A stretch of DNA of 64,000 nucleotides from Serripes groenlandicus (lineage: Eukaryota > Mollusca > Bivalvia > Cardiida > Cardiidae): NCBI GenBank assembly GCA_031761405.1, contig JASEVX010000013.1:51647956-51711955 (forward strand). The letters are read 5' to 3'. Below are positions 1 through 10,824 of this stretch, piece by piece. The position numbers were made by a program, and so were the translations under genes. The notes beneath the pieces were generated by a model. The model saw only the letters and a program-made list of their open reading frames with translations. It was not told the DNA's origin and searched no databases. How positions within the stretch are numbered: position 1 is the first letter of the stretch; each line of letters starts with the position of its first letter.

Positions 1-150
1 TCTTGCCGGGTCTCGCTAGGTCCATGCCGGGTCCTCACCGTGTGACTACCGGCCCCTTACCGCCAGGAACGCCCCGATATCGTTCGCTAAACGTTCTCGC
101 CGCCTTGCTGACGTCAAACACCGTATATAAAAGCTGGGAATTCACCCGTC
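1..150. repeat. GC-rich subterminal repeat zone of a Harbinger-like element (left part)
   Basis: This stretch is much richer in G and C than its surroundings and carries scattered degenerate copies of a short word around TACCG, CCGGG and CCGTG. The same words recur at 1970-2510. A TATA-like TATATAAAAG lies at 124-133. I read it as the edge of a DNA transposon whose other side is at 1970-2510, with a LINE fragment lying between. The window starts inside it, so the true terminus is not visible. Confidence 0.45.
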
Positions 151-159
151 CGGCCACAC

Positions 160-1156
160 ATCAGTTCACAAATTGTACGTACATGTACAGGGCCGACAAA
201 TATACAGGCTCGTTTACATATTTCTCTAAGCAATCAAGTAGTACAATTGATTACCTTCTATTGAAAAAACGTGATTTTAATAGTATCCATGAGTTCATTA
301 TAGGCGATTTCACAATGTTCAGTGATTACGCACCGATATCATTCACTCTCAACTGTCAAAACATGCCACATAGCAAAACGACTCCAGTTAATTCAGTTAA
401 ATATTATAAATGGAATCCTCAGAAAAGAGAATCTTTCAGGCGTAGTATTATTTCAGAGTTGAGCAATTTAAACCACATAGTATATGATAGCGACCATGAT
501 GATGTAAATAGTGTAGGAAAAATGATAACTGATTTTTCAGAATGTATACAAAACGTTGCACAACCCCTTTTCCAGCGCACTTACCATACCAGTTCTAAAC
601 AAACTAAGCATAAACAATGGTTTGACAGAGAGTGCATTGAGGCTCGACGAAATTACCAGAATGCCTTGAATTCATTTAACAATAATAAATCAACGGTGAG
701 TAGGGTATTATTGTGCAGCAGTAGATTAGAATATAAGAAAGTAATTCGTTTGAAAGAAAATGAAATTTAATATTAACCAATCGAAAGAGTTCGAGAACTT
801 ACGTAAAAAACAACCAAAGGATTTCTGGAAGTTCTTTAAAAAGTAATTCAAAATCTGTAGTTACCGAAATACCTATGGATGAGTTTAAAAACCATTTTTC
901 TGAGTTATTTGATTCTATCAAAAAGGTGCACATACATGAAGTAGAACATTTTGCTGAAAACCACGTTTTTGAAGCAAGCGAAAATACATTTCAAGAACTC
1001 AATAAAACAATTACAGTGTCGGAAGTGGAGTCGGCTATAAAACGTTTAAATAAAAACAAGGCTCTTAGCCCAAGCGATAATTTGATGAATGAATACTTGA
1101 TACAAGTTGAAAATAAAGTATCTATCCTCATAAATTTTCTAAAAAATCCTAACTAA
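160..1156 (+). pseudogene. Non-LTR retrotransposon (LINE) fragment: endonuclease end and RT-linker region
   Basis: The reading frame to 770 contains the C-terminal part of an APE-type endonuclease: a STIDYLL block, then a FSDYAPISFTL block that matches the usual S-D-H-x-P-I ending, with H replaced by Y. A linker with QWFDREC and a YKKVIRLKE basic stretch follows. After a frame break at about 770-875 a second open segment (875-1156) has the EVESAIKRLNKNKALSPSD motif that sits just before the reverse transcriptase in such elements. The usual G-x-D is changed to S-x-S-D. Nothing of the reverse transcriptase palm follows, so the copy is cut at about 1156 where Harbinger sequence begins. It is a dead fragment that would have nicked target DNA and primed reverse transcription. 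The clade is uncertain (CR1/L2-like organisation). Confidence 0.75.
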
Positions 1157-1895
1157 TGCCTAAACGTGGAATGAAAGCTGCTGGCAGAGGGGTGGGTAAA
1201 GTAAGGATGCTTCCGGAACCGCAGGATCCTCCAACCAGATCCACAACTTCAAGGGTAAAGAAGCCCAATCCCAAGTATGAGTCCTTGGCTGGGCAGCGGA
1301 TGGCGACATGCTTCCCGTCCAGGGCACCTATGGTGTGTGGGAAGTTCTACCGCTTCAGAAATCCTTCTGCTATAGCTTGCCATTCTTCAGGTGTCGTCGG
1401 AGGGGTCATCACTTCATCCATATATTCATCGCAGATTGCCTGGCAGACTTCCCGGACTATTATGGAGATAGTGTTTGGTGGGATGCGCCAGACATACTGG
1501 AGTTCGGTGTACTTTGCACCCGAGGCAAGGTGCCTCAACGAAACAGCTAACTCGAGTACTGGGTCGAGTGGCTCCCGATACGACGTATGTTGCTTTGTGA
1601 GGCGATGTTCTATACGGGTTAGTATATCATCGTACATCACGGGAGGCGTTCTCATAAAGTTCTTGAAAGCCGTGGGATCCTCAAGCCGCAGTTCGACTAT
1701 AAGCTGATGGTACACGCCGAACTGTTTGCGACGACTGATCCATCCCCTGGTCCATGCACATCTACCCCATTGGCCGCGGCAAGCCTGTCTTTGCTGCCGT
1801 CGGACGTGAAATGCCAGGTCGATATTTAGTTGGTCGTGTTCACGTTGGGCAAGGGCCAAAATATACATGTTCCGAAGCCTCTCATGACACCCCAT
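1156..1895 (-). pseudogene. Harbinger (HARBI1-like) transposase, 5' two-thirds, with nonsense codon
   Basis: The start codon at 1895 opens 182 codons ending at a TAG at 1347-1349. The protein has the Harbinger layout: an N-terminal basic region, then FMRTPPVMYDDILTRI, a helical block LELAVSLRHLASG, and IPPNTISIIVREVCQAI. In the family the next words are RWNFPHTIGALDGKHV, with the first catalytic D. Here the W codon is TAG, and the NFPHTIGALDGKH block follows in the same frame. Similarity fades through GFFT...VDLVGG and stops at 1156, next to the LINE fragment, so the second D and the E of the DDE triad are absent. The copy is inactive. Family members cut and paste DNA, usually with a separate Myb-like partner, which I do not see here. 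Confidence 0.85.
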
Positions 1896-1954
1896 GATGA
1901 CGACTGGTCCGATGGAGAGCAGGCACTAAATGAAGCTTTGACAATTGTCGTCGT

Positions 1955-1961
1955 TTTTATA
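1955..1961 (-). promoter_or_regulatory. TATA box upstream of the Harbinger transposase
   Basis: On the minus strand TATAAAA lies about 60 bases before the ATG at 1895, inside an otherwise GC-rich flank. Spacing fits a core promoter. Whether it was used is unknown. Confidence 0.4.
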
Positions 1962-1969
1962 CAGTAAAC

Positions 1970-2510
1970 TATGGAGTCACGGTGTCTGGCACGGTTTCTA
2001 AACGGGCGCAATGAAAACACACGACAACAGGCCGGTATGGAGACGTTATGAAGACGGTGGAACGGTAACAGGACATTGTAAGGTCGTTAAGAGACCGGTT
2101 AAACGTTAAGAGACCGGTAAGGGGCCGGTAGGTAGCCGGTATGTAGCCGGTATGAGACGGTGTGTCAACGTTGAGCAAACGGTGAGAGAGCGGTATGAGG
2201 CCGGTATGAACACGGTAACACGTCGTCACAGCCCCATGAACGTTTCCATAACGGACTCGTACCGGCCCACCGTCCTCTTACCGTCATCATACCGGGTTCT
2301 TACCGTGTTCCACCGCTTGTACCCACACGGCGAAAGTTTTGGAAATGTTCAAAACTTTCGCCGGGTCTCGCCGGCCACTAACGGGCCCCGACCGTGTTCA
2401 CCGATCGCTCAACGCCCCGCCGTGTGCCCTCACCGTGTTCTACCGTCCTCACAAAATTTACCACACGGTAGGATTACCCGGTACTATGTGACAGCTACAT
2501 AACTTCATAT
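1970..2510. repeat. Degenerate CCGGTA/TACCGT subterminal repeat array that reverses orientation
   Basis: From about 1985 to 2225 the plus strand is full of words such as CCGGTATG, AACGGT and GAGACCGGT, spaced 8-14 bases. From about 2240 to 2500 the reverse complements appear (TACCGTGTTC, ACCGTCCTC). The switch at about 2230 makes an imperfect large inverted repeat. Subterminal arrays of short motifs are typical transposase-binding regions, and this one is next to a Harbinger transposase. Confidence 0.5.
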
Positions 2511-2511
2511 A

Positions 2512-5466
2512 ACAGGAGGCGGACCCGAGCCCAGCTACCACCGCCTCCGTGTTAGTTAAAAAGTTTGATGAATAGATAATTGTACATCAATGTGCATGGA
2601 CCCTCGTACTATCCGAAAATGGACCTCCGAACAGCGGAGACGTTGTCGAGAATCCTTGCACACAATGCTGTCTGCTACAAGAGCAGAGCTCTCTATGTAT
2701 AAAAGTAGTTGAATGGGTTCAAATAAAATTAATGTATGGTCAAAGGTAGAACACTCTGTAAATTTGTTGTTGAGTATACCTAGAAATAGGTCTAAAAATA
2801 GATTGTTCACGAAATGTGTTTGTTGATGTTTTAAAATAATGGATCTAAAAAATGTAAATAAATGGATTAAAAAATTACATCAGGAATAAAATAACTGTAG
2901 AGGTAGGTAAATAAATATACTTTGACCCCATACAATATATTGATTGCAGGTGTCTTGGTATTGTAAGACTGTAGATTGTGATTTTACAGATTGTCTGCAG
3001 ACAGGGGAATATAACAACGGTAAAAATTATAGACAGAAAAAATGTTGGATAACAGTCGTATTGGGTATAATGGAATAGAGCTTTCAATCACAGAGTGAAT
3101 GCCACCAAATAAGTATGTTATCTATGCTATATAATAAGGGTTATGACCAAAAATAGTGTTGTAGTAACAAACACTAAGAGGGAAATGGGTCGTATGACGT
3201 CATCACTTTGGAATGTGTTTTTTCCCACGGCTTAAAAATGTAAACAATAGTGGTTTTAACCGTTGTGGAGATATTTCCACAGAGACAAGTATGTTGTTCC
3301 AAACAGACTTGTCCGAGTTGACCCATCACAACGATCAATTAAGAGTGCAATATATAGTTATATTAAAAATTATTTGTTTTAAGAATAAACACCCCTTTCA
3401 TTTTTATGGTCAAAGGGAAGTTAATTCAGATCGGCTTGCCGGTATCGGGTGTATTCGGCCTGATCCTTTTCGGCCTAGTCTTATTCGGCCCACTATTTGT
3501 TGGTATGCCGATCAAAGAGATATAGTTCTTCACACATTATAACTGTTAGAGTAAGGTTGTTAATGATTTATTATGTAACTTGTTTGATTAAGTATTTATA
3601 TTGATTACATGATAATACTTACATGCCAAAATAATACTTAAATGCTAACATACAGTTGAAATATTCTGTTAAATAGAAAACATTCTCAAAATGAGTCTAT
3701 TTTATTCTTTTCCTATAAATATTGAAAGTATTGTTTCCTGCATAGTTATCTAATTTCCGTTCTATCGTGAACATTTCTACTGTTAAAATCATCGTGCTGA
3801 AAATCTCCCCCTTCACACCCCAATCTCCCACTTTGATATCATGAAACTCCCCCTTGAGAATGAGAAACGGTTGGTAAGCATGTAAATGTATGTTTGTAAC
3901 AACGTAAATTCAATTAAATTGTATATTTGTTTTGTCTGTATCGGCAGTGACGTAGATAATATATCGGTCATGGGTTATTTGAAGCCGAAGCCATTCTGTC
4001 AAATGTTCACCCCATTTAAGAAAACATCTAAAATATGATATCCTCGATATGTACTAAGAGAACGGAGAATTAGGTTGTGTGCCGATGTACGTTTATAGAA
4101 AACTTATCATGATTAAAATATTGGTTAACAGTATTAACTATGAGTGAACATTATACTTACTTATTCTTTTTAAAGTTTACAATATGTTAAAAGTAGACGC
4201 CGACAACAATAATAGTAAATACGTATAACAAAAAAAAAACTGGGCATATCATATTAAAACAAATCTAGAACAAGTAGGACTTTCAATCGTTTGGGATTAA
4301 AACCAATATACCATGCATATAAATTACAATTTTATTAAGCAAAGGATAACCGATATTTACCAACAACACTGTTATACTGAAATTAACAACGCTACACGAT
4401 TGAAACATATTGTTTAATTAAAACTATCTTGAACTCATTAAATAACACAATAATTAAACTGTTTTTACAAAATTTTGCACTTTATCCCATGAATTAAACA
4501 TTGAAAGTGGTCATTATAACAATATTTCAAGAAATGAAAGATACTGTGTAAATTGTACCTCTGAAATAGTTGAAATGAATATCATTTTTTACTCGTTTGT
4601 TCCAAATATTCTGATCTAAGATCTAAATACATCAAAAGATGAAACAGAAAGCGTAAAGTGTAGAACTCCATCAGACTGTATAAATATGAACGTTAATCTT
4701 GGCCTGCATATGTCGCGAGGGATATTCTACTTGCCTTTACGTGGTGAAGGGATTACATAGGGAGTTAGGGACACATGTGTGGGTTAAATGTATATATGTT
4801 ATTCTCTTATGTAAATACACATAACCTTAATTATGTTAATATGTATTTTGTCACAATTTGGAAATATATATCAATACCCTACACATTTTAATTCTTACAC
4901 ACCTTTGAGAACATTGTGAGCATAGATGATCAGTGCTACAGATAAGCGTTTCATGTTAATTTGAGAGTATTAACCCATGCATCCAAAGTATTAAATTGAG
5001 TATTTAAAAAAATCAATTGAGTATTTTAATTTTCATTACCCCATAGGTTATTTCAATTGAGTATTTCAATATATCTTGCATGATCTTTTGATTTTCATAA
5101 AATCCATCTCATTTGATATTCTACAGACAAAGATCTACAGCAGACATCTTTGAAAGGGTGTAAACAAAAATATGGACATTATCTCAATATGTAAATGAAA
5201 TTATAATGATTAAATAAAATGAAAACATTTTAAAAGGAAAACAATGCTCATTTTTATGTGCAACTCCTGTATTTGCCTGTAAATGTTTTTATAAAGTTGT
5301 CTGCTGCATTGAGTTTTTTGAACATTTAGAACGTCAGAATCCCGACACCAGCATCCAACGTCAGAATCCAGACGTCCGTCCAACATAAGAATTTGACCAT
5401 TCAAGACGAATATCCAACCATTGCCCAGCAACAATATGACCCAAATCGAACTTATTTTCAACCATG
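2512..5466. other. Gene-free AT-rich stretch
   Basis: No exon-like or transposon-like coding signal was seen on either strand. The only small structure noted is TTCGGCC repeated three times at exact 15-base spacing at 3454-3490. Other short open frames here show no motif or splice context. Confidence 0.5.
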
Positions 5467-5485
5467 TTTTAACCCTTTCCGACGT

Positions 5486-5530
5486 CCTGATAGCCTAGTG
5501 GTTAAGGCATCCGTTCTGGAGCGGGATGTA
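5486..5530 (+). mobile_element. tRNA-derived SINE head, A box only
   Basis: The segment carries a good polymerase III A box, TAGCCTAGTGG, followed by TTAAGGCA, as in tRNA-derived SINE heads. The B box that should come about 35-40 bases later is missing because the similarity stops at about 5530. It is preceded by a TTAACCCTTTCC end of the TTAA-flanked MITE family at 5470-5481. Confidence 0.5.
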
Positions 5531-5648
5531 AACAAAATGTCTCTAGGACCCTTTCAATTGAGTTGACACTATAATAAACAAACACTTTTACTTTAACAAA
5601 AAAAATCGCAGCAGACAACTTTGAAAAACTAGAAATATCACTGAAGGT

Positions 5649-7622
5649 GATAAATACCCCCAAAACAGCACCTTGACTCAAAATATGGCTTCCGACTGAC
5701 CAACAAAAGGGCCATAACTCTGTAAAGTAACATGTAATTGTAAAATCTTTATGATAAGCACATCTCCTCTTGGTATAGAAGCTTCATGTAAAATGTTATT
5801 GAATTCAACCCAGTGGTTTGTAAGAAATAGGCCGGACAAAATATGAACAACAACTTAATAGGTAAAAGGGCCATAACTCTGTAAAAAAACATGCAATTGT
5901 AAGACCTTTAAGGTATGCACATCTCCTCTTGGTATAGAAGCTTCATGTAAATTTTTATTGAATTCCACCCAGTGGTTTGTAAGATATAGGCCGGACAAAA
6001 TATGACTTTGGACAAAATATGACCAACAACTTAATAAGTAAAAGAGCCATAACTCTGTAAAATAACACGCAATTGTAACCCCTTTAAGATATGCACATCT
6101 CCTTTTAGTATAGAAGCTTCATGTAAAATGTTATTGAATTCCACTCAGTGGTTTGTAAGAAATAGGCCAAACAAAATATGGACAAAATATGACCAACAAC
6201 TTAATAAGTAAAAGGGCCATAACTCTGTAAAATAACATGCAATTGTAAGACCTTTAGGGTATGCACATCTCCTCTTGGTATAGAAGCTTCATGTAAATTT
6301 TTATTGAATTCCACCCAGTGGTTTGTAAGAAATAGGCCGGACAAAATATGACCAACAACTTAATAAGTAAAAGGGCCATAACTCTGTAAAATATCATGCA
6401 ATTGTAACCTCTTTAGGATATGCACATTTCCTCTTGGTATAGAAGCTTCATGTACATTTTTATTGAATACCACCCAGTGGTTTGTAAGAAATAGGCCGGA
6501 CAAAATATGACCAACAACTTAATAAGTAAAAGGGCCATAACTCTGTAAAATATCATGCAATTGTAACCCCTTTAAAGTTTAGGATATGCATATCTCCTCT
6601 TAGTTATAATAGAAGATTCAATGTAATTTTTTATTGAATTCCACCCAGTGGTTTGTAAGAAATAGGCCAGACAAAATATGACTTTGTACAAAATATGACC
6701 AACAACTTAATAAGTAAAAAGGCCATAACTCTGTAAAATACCACGCAATTGTAACCCCGTAAGGATATGCACATCTCCTCTTGGTATAGAAGCTTCATGT
6801 AAAACAAAATTGAATTCCACCCAGTGGTTTGTAAGAAATAGGCCGGACAAAATATGACCAACAACTTAATAAGTAAAAGGGCCATAACTCTGTAAAATAT
6901 CATGCAATTGTAACCTCTTTAGGATATGCACATTTCCTCTTGGTATAGAAGCTTCATGTAAAATTTTATTGAATTCCACCCAGTGGTTTGTAAGAAATAG
7001 GCCGGACAAAATATGACCAACAACTTAATAAGTAAAAGAGCCATAACTCTGTAAAATAACATGCAGTTGTAAGACCTTTATGGTATGCACATCTCCTCTT
7101 GGTATAGAAGCTTCATGTACATTTTTATTGAATACCACCCAGTGGTTTGTAAGAAATAGGCCGGACAAAATATGACCAACAACTTAATAAGTAAAAGGGC
7201 CATAACTCTGTAAAATATCATGCAATTGTAACCCCTTTAAAGTTTAGGATATGCATATCTCCTCTTAGTTATAATAGAAGCTTCAATGTAATTTTTTATT
7301 GAATTCCACCCAGTGGTTTGTAAGAAATAGGCCAGACAAAATATGACTTTGTACAAAATATGACCAACAACTTAATAAGTAAAAAGGCCATAACTCTGTA
7401 AAATATCACGCAATTGTAACCCCTTAAGGATATGCACATCTCCTCTTGGTATAGAAGCTTCATGTAAAAAAAAATTGAATTCCACCCAGTGGTTTGTAAG
7501 AAATAGGCCGGACAAAATATGGCTTCCGACCGACCAAGCGACCGACCGACCGACACAGTGACTCCTATATATATATACACCCCCCCCCCCCAAAACTTTG
7601 TTTTTTGGGGGTATAAATATAG
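5649..7622 (+). mobile_element. Pearl-like non-autonomous element with 159-bp core array
   Basis: Left and right edges are inverted: ATACCCCCAAAAC at about 5655 and GTTTTTTGGGGGTAT at about 7600, the latter forming a small hairpin with a preceding C-rich run. Between them lie about 11 tandem core units (5695-7520), most 159 bp, some near 187 bp because of an extra ACTTTGTACAAAATATG-like segment. The array ends in a GACC tetranucleotide run at 7529-7555. Core repeats plus a tetranucleotide microsatellite plus terminal hairpins is the pearl layout described from bivalves. No protein is encoded. Open frames in it are repeat artefacts. Confidence 0.7.
5695..7520. repeat. 159-bp tandem repeat, about 11 units
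   Basis: Each unit contains AGGGCCATAACTCTGTAAAA, CTCTTGGTATAGAAGCTTCA and CCCAGTGGTTTGTAAGAAAT in that order. The word AACAACTTAATA recurs at about 5848, 6024, 6194, 6353, 6512, 6700, 6861, 7018, 7177 and 7364. Two adjacent 188/160-bp pairs (near 6512-6861 and 7177-7364) are nearly identical, which suggests duplication of multi-unit blocks. Confidence 0.9.
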
Positions 7623-7625
7623 GCA

Positions 7626-7790
7626 AAACTATAGAAAACCTCTATTAATGACAGTATTATTATTGAATAGAGATGAAAATATTGTGGAAAATGGGGGAAA
7701 TTGCTCATCATGAGCAATTTCCCAATTTGCCACGGTGTTTTTAAAAGTTGTTTGCTGCAAAAGGCATCAAAAAGTGTCTATATGTGGGAA
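7626..7790 (+). mobile_element. TTAA-family MITE, left-truncated
   Basis: It holds the family core hairpin (GAAATTGCTCAT ... ATGAGCAATTTC) followed by a degenerate GTTGTTTGCTGCA and TCTATATGTGGGAAAAAT right end. The left part is lost at the junction with the pearl-like element. Confidence 0.65.
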
Positions 7791-7824
7791 AAATAAAAAT
7801 AACTTTTCATCCATTAACATTCTC

Positions 7825-7830
7825 TTTATT
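7825..7830 (-). terminator. Polyadenylation signal AATAAA of the DUF4806/RS gene
   Basis: On the minus strand AATAAA sits about 52 bases beyond the TAA stop at 7884-7882, a normal distance for a short 3' UTR. Confidence 0.5.
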
Positions 7831-7881
7831 ACTTCAGTAAACAGTACAACATTCGATTAAATTTGACAGTTCAATTGACAG

Positions 7882-7992
7882 TTATCTCCCTCCTCCACCA
7901 CGCCTATCTGGGGCATACTTCAAACACTTAGCAATTGCCGTCAAGACATCCTGCTCAGTAAACTTAAGGATCCTTTCCCTGTTATGATGACA
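7882..7992 (-). CDS. DUF4806/RS gene exon 8 (C-terminus)
   Basis: The last exon reads ILKFTEQDVLTAIAKCLKYA then PDRRGGGGR and TAA. The E-x-x-V-x-x-A-I-x-x-x-L-x-x-A-P-D-R ending is the usual DUF4806 tail. The acceptor is GTTACAG or the CTAG four bases later; neither fits the phase of exon 7 cleanly, so one more indel or a different splice choice is needed. Confidence 0.6.
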   Translation of the reverse strand, partial: CHHNRERILKFTEQDVLTAIAKCLKYAPDRRGGGGR

Positions 7993-8020
7993 CTAGCTGT
8001 AACAAAAAAATAACTTATGC

Positions 8021-8690
8021 AACAAGAGGGCCAAGATATGGCTCTAAATCAAATCGATCACCTGAGTGATGGTATATATAGTAGCAAATGTTTAAATGGT
8101 TATATGAGGGGGGGGGGGGGATGGATTTTATGAGTGGACACTGAAAATATAATAGCTAAATTAATCAGTACAGAACATTTGTTAAAAGGCATTAAATCAT
8201 TGAACAATTTGAAAGAGGACCACCAAAGGAACATTCCTGATAAGTTTGGTTGATATCGGTCATGTAGTTGGGAGATGTCCTTTGAAGTTTAAAGTTCATT
8301 TTTCTTTTTATCTGATGTCCCCTGGCGACTATGTTTTTCAACAAATCAATATGGCTTGGACAAATTATGTAGAGGGTCACTGAAGGAACATTTCTGCTAA
8401 ATAATCTTGAAATCTGACAAGCACTTTTAGAAGAATGGAATTTATAAAGTTTTGTTCCCCCCCCCCCCCCCACCCCCATTTCTGAATCCGCAGCCACCAA
8501 AGTTCTACATAAATCTTTGAACTATTTTGAAAGAGGACCACCAATGGATCATTCCTATGAAGTTTGATTGAATTTGTCCTGTGGTTTAGGAGGATAAGTT
8601 TAAAGCTAAAAGTTAATAACGGACGGACAACATAGAGTGATCAAAATAGATCACATTGAACCTTCGGCTCAGGTGATCTAGAGAAGTATT
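8021..8690 (+). mobile_element. Element with AACAAGAG start and GATCACCTGAG inverted ends
   Basis: It starts AACAAGAGGGCCAAGATATG, carries GATCACCTGAG at about 8058, and ends with a hairpin GATCACATTGAACCTTCGGC... CTCAGGTGATC at 8650-8679. A short GGAC repeat precedes the hairpin. The body has two related segments around 8205-8320 and 8505-8590. It lies in intron 7 of the DUF4806/RS gene. Fragments of the same family are at 14075-14170, 33640-34158, 52985-53115 and 53295-53380. Confidence 0.65.
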
Positions 8691-8888
8691 TTATTTTAAT
8701 AGCACTTTTACATCATACCAATATATAATTATAAGTCAGATCTTTAAATTAAATTCTTTTTTTTTCCAGAAATGCAGGAATAAATGTTAAATGTTTATGG
8801 AAGAACAATCAGAAAATAAGAAAACTACTTTATAATGGCGATTATTGCAACAACCATTATATGCATTTAGTTACCTAACCCTAGTTAC

Positions 8889-8984
8889 CTTTTATTAATT
8901 CACATACTCCAGTCGCCTTAAACGCCTGTTTCTGTTTCCCTCCTTTCATGTTAAAATAAGACATAAATATCATTAGTCATCAAC
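8889..8984 (-). CDS. DUF4806/RS gene exon 7
   Basis: The acceptor ACATTCTTTTATTCAG and donor AAAAG|GTAACT bracket LMTNDIYVLF, then, after one extra T in TTTT, NMKGGKQKQAFKATGVCELIK. The L-M-T-N-x-x-A-x-x-F-N-x-x-G-G-K-x-A-F pattern of DUF4806 is clear. Confidence 0.6.
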
Positions 8985-9390
8985 CTGAATAAAAGAATGT
9001 AAAATACCTATATCTTCTCATAAAATTTCACATTACCATTCCAAAAGCAAAAAATAAGAGTTATCTTCCGTGTAATATCACATTGTAATTTCACTGAGTG
9101 GGACCTAAAATTGATATTTAACTACATTTGGTGTTCACAATTGAAATTAATGTGATATTTCACCGATACAAACATTCTATTATTTTTATTTTATGTTTAA
9201 ATTCTACTTTTTTTGACCTTGTTTCAATAAAAAGTAAAAAATGACAGGAAACGTCATAAAGCATAGTACATGCATTTATCATGACGTCACTATTATATGG
9301 TTTCCGTCATTCATTATAGTCATGAGTGAACAGTGAGTTTATCAGGATATAATAAATTATTATATTGCAATAATGCATTATGCTTAACAC

Positions 9391-9451
9391 TTGATAATCT
9401 TGTTTACATTGTCCTTCAAATTGAAACCCCAATCATCGACAGTATCTGCAC
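9391..9451 (-). CDS. DUF4806/RS gene exon 6
   Basis: The acceptor TTTCTTTACAG is followed in phase by VQILSMIG, then a frame break in GGGGTTT, after which FNLKDNVNKII is read one frame over. The donor is GTGTTA at 9390. This is the I-G-G-x-x-L-K-x-x-V-x-x-I-I part of DUF4806. The missing base lies in a homopolymer, a common sequencing-error site. Confidence 0.55.
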
Positions 9452-9736
9452 CTGTAAAGAAAACAATTACATGTTTATAAAATTGATATGGCAAAAGTTG
9501 TGAGTAGCTGTCTGATAACCTCCCAAATCTTCTAACATTTTCTTGAGACATGATTTTAAAACCCACCTGCCATATAAATACTTGAGTGGTTACAAAAAGG
9601 ACATTTTTAGTGTTAACAGAAATATACCCCCAACAAAACTTGTAAACCAGAATTATGAAAATATCATTTAAGAGTTTAATCAATATATCTTTAAAGACGT
9701 TATTATTTTAAACAACTTTAAGTTTACCAATCTTAC

Positions 9737-9915
9737 CATTTTCTGCCTTTCTTGTGGGTCTTTGCACTGTCCATTTATTGCATGGAATTCCTCCATTGTA
9801 GAGGCTTGAAATGGTATAGCCAATTCATCTTCAATCGGTCTTAAATTTGCCTCTACACCTTGCTTCATATTAGCCTTGAGCTCAGCAAGGAGATAAAGGA
9901 CACGTTTCTGAAATC
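9737..9915 (-). CDS. DUF4806/RS gene exon 5 (start of DUF4806-like domain)
   Basis: The acceptor ATTATTCAAG gives the phase that exon 4 requires and the donor is ATG|GTAAGA. It reads FQKRVLYLLAELKANMKQG, a predicted helix, then LAIPFQASTMEEFHAING and DPQERQKM. The helix, the PF-x-x-S/T-M-E-E-F word and the DPQ-R-K ending are the opening pattern of DUF4806. The 59 codons are uninterrupted. Confidence 0.75.
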
Positions 9916-10824
9916 CTTGAATAATTGATGAAAGAATTTAAGAAATTTTGTTTAAACTTAACCATAATTACCATCACATATGCACAATTTTATAACAGTA
10001 TCATCAAACTGAAGAACCCTTTCACAAACTTCATAGTTTGATATTGACTTGTAAAACATTTTAGTCACTGATCAGAGACCTAATTAACTGAATAAATCAT
10101 GTTAATACAAAGAATAATGCATTTCTGTTATCTATAAAGCCCCGAATTATCTGCTGACATACAATTGAAGTCCCAGGAGCACATTGGTCGTTATAATAAC
10201 AAGTATCTCTTACTCTACTAAGAAAGATGTACTTCCAGTAATTCCGACCTTTGTTTGTACCAAAAACATTCTAAACTTTGCTTATTTTACATTTTAAAAA
10301 TACAGTGAAGTATTTTCCCCCCCAATGATATTGGAAAACATAAGCGCTTTCTGGCAACTCTTTTTCTTGAAATAAAAAGAACAACTTGAATGCAAATTAT
10401 AGTAATAATGATATGCGCTTTAAATTCAATTTATATTATAAAGCAGTTTACAATACTGTAGTAGATCAGTTGATGATTTTTATGTGTAATACAAATTAAT
10501 TTGTTTGTAATCCTTCAATGACGTATATATAATGGCAACACATTTAAAACACCTTTGACTTCATTAAATATGACGTTAAATATTGAATGTATTTCTAGGT
10601 TTATATTTGTATTAAGACACTGAGAGAAGTTGCATAGGAAAAAGGATACAGGGTTTCGGTATATTTGAAAAGTTATTGATGACTATCATCAACTGTTATC
10701 AAAAGACAGTAACCTTGTATTCTGTGTAGGTCAACATTGTTTTGCAAAGACTAAAATACAGTTCTATTCATATCCCATCAGAAATGAAAAGTACTCCTGG
10801 GGTTTTAAATGAACATGAACTTAC

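Noticed and set aside
1156..1707. Plus-strand 183-codon frame
   Set aside because: Antisense of the Harbinger transposase, which has clear family motifs on the minus strand.
6631..7626. Minus-strand frames with FCPAYFLQTTGWNS words
   Set aside because: Translation of the 159-bp repeat; frames recur per unit and break at unit edges.
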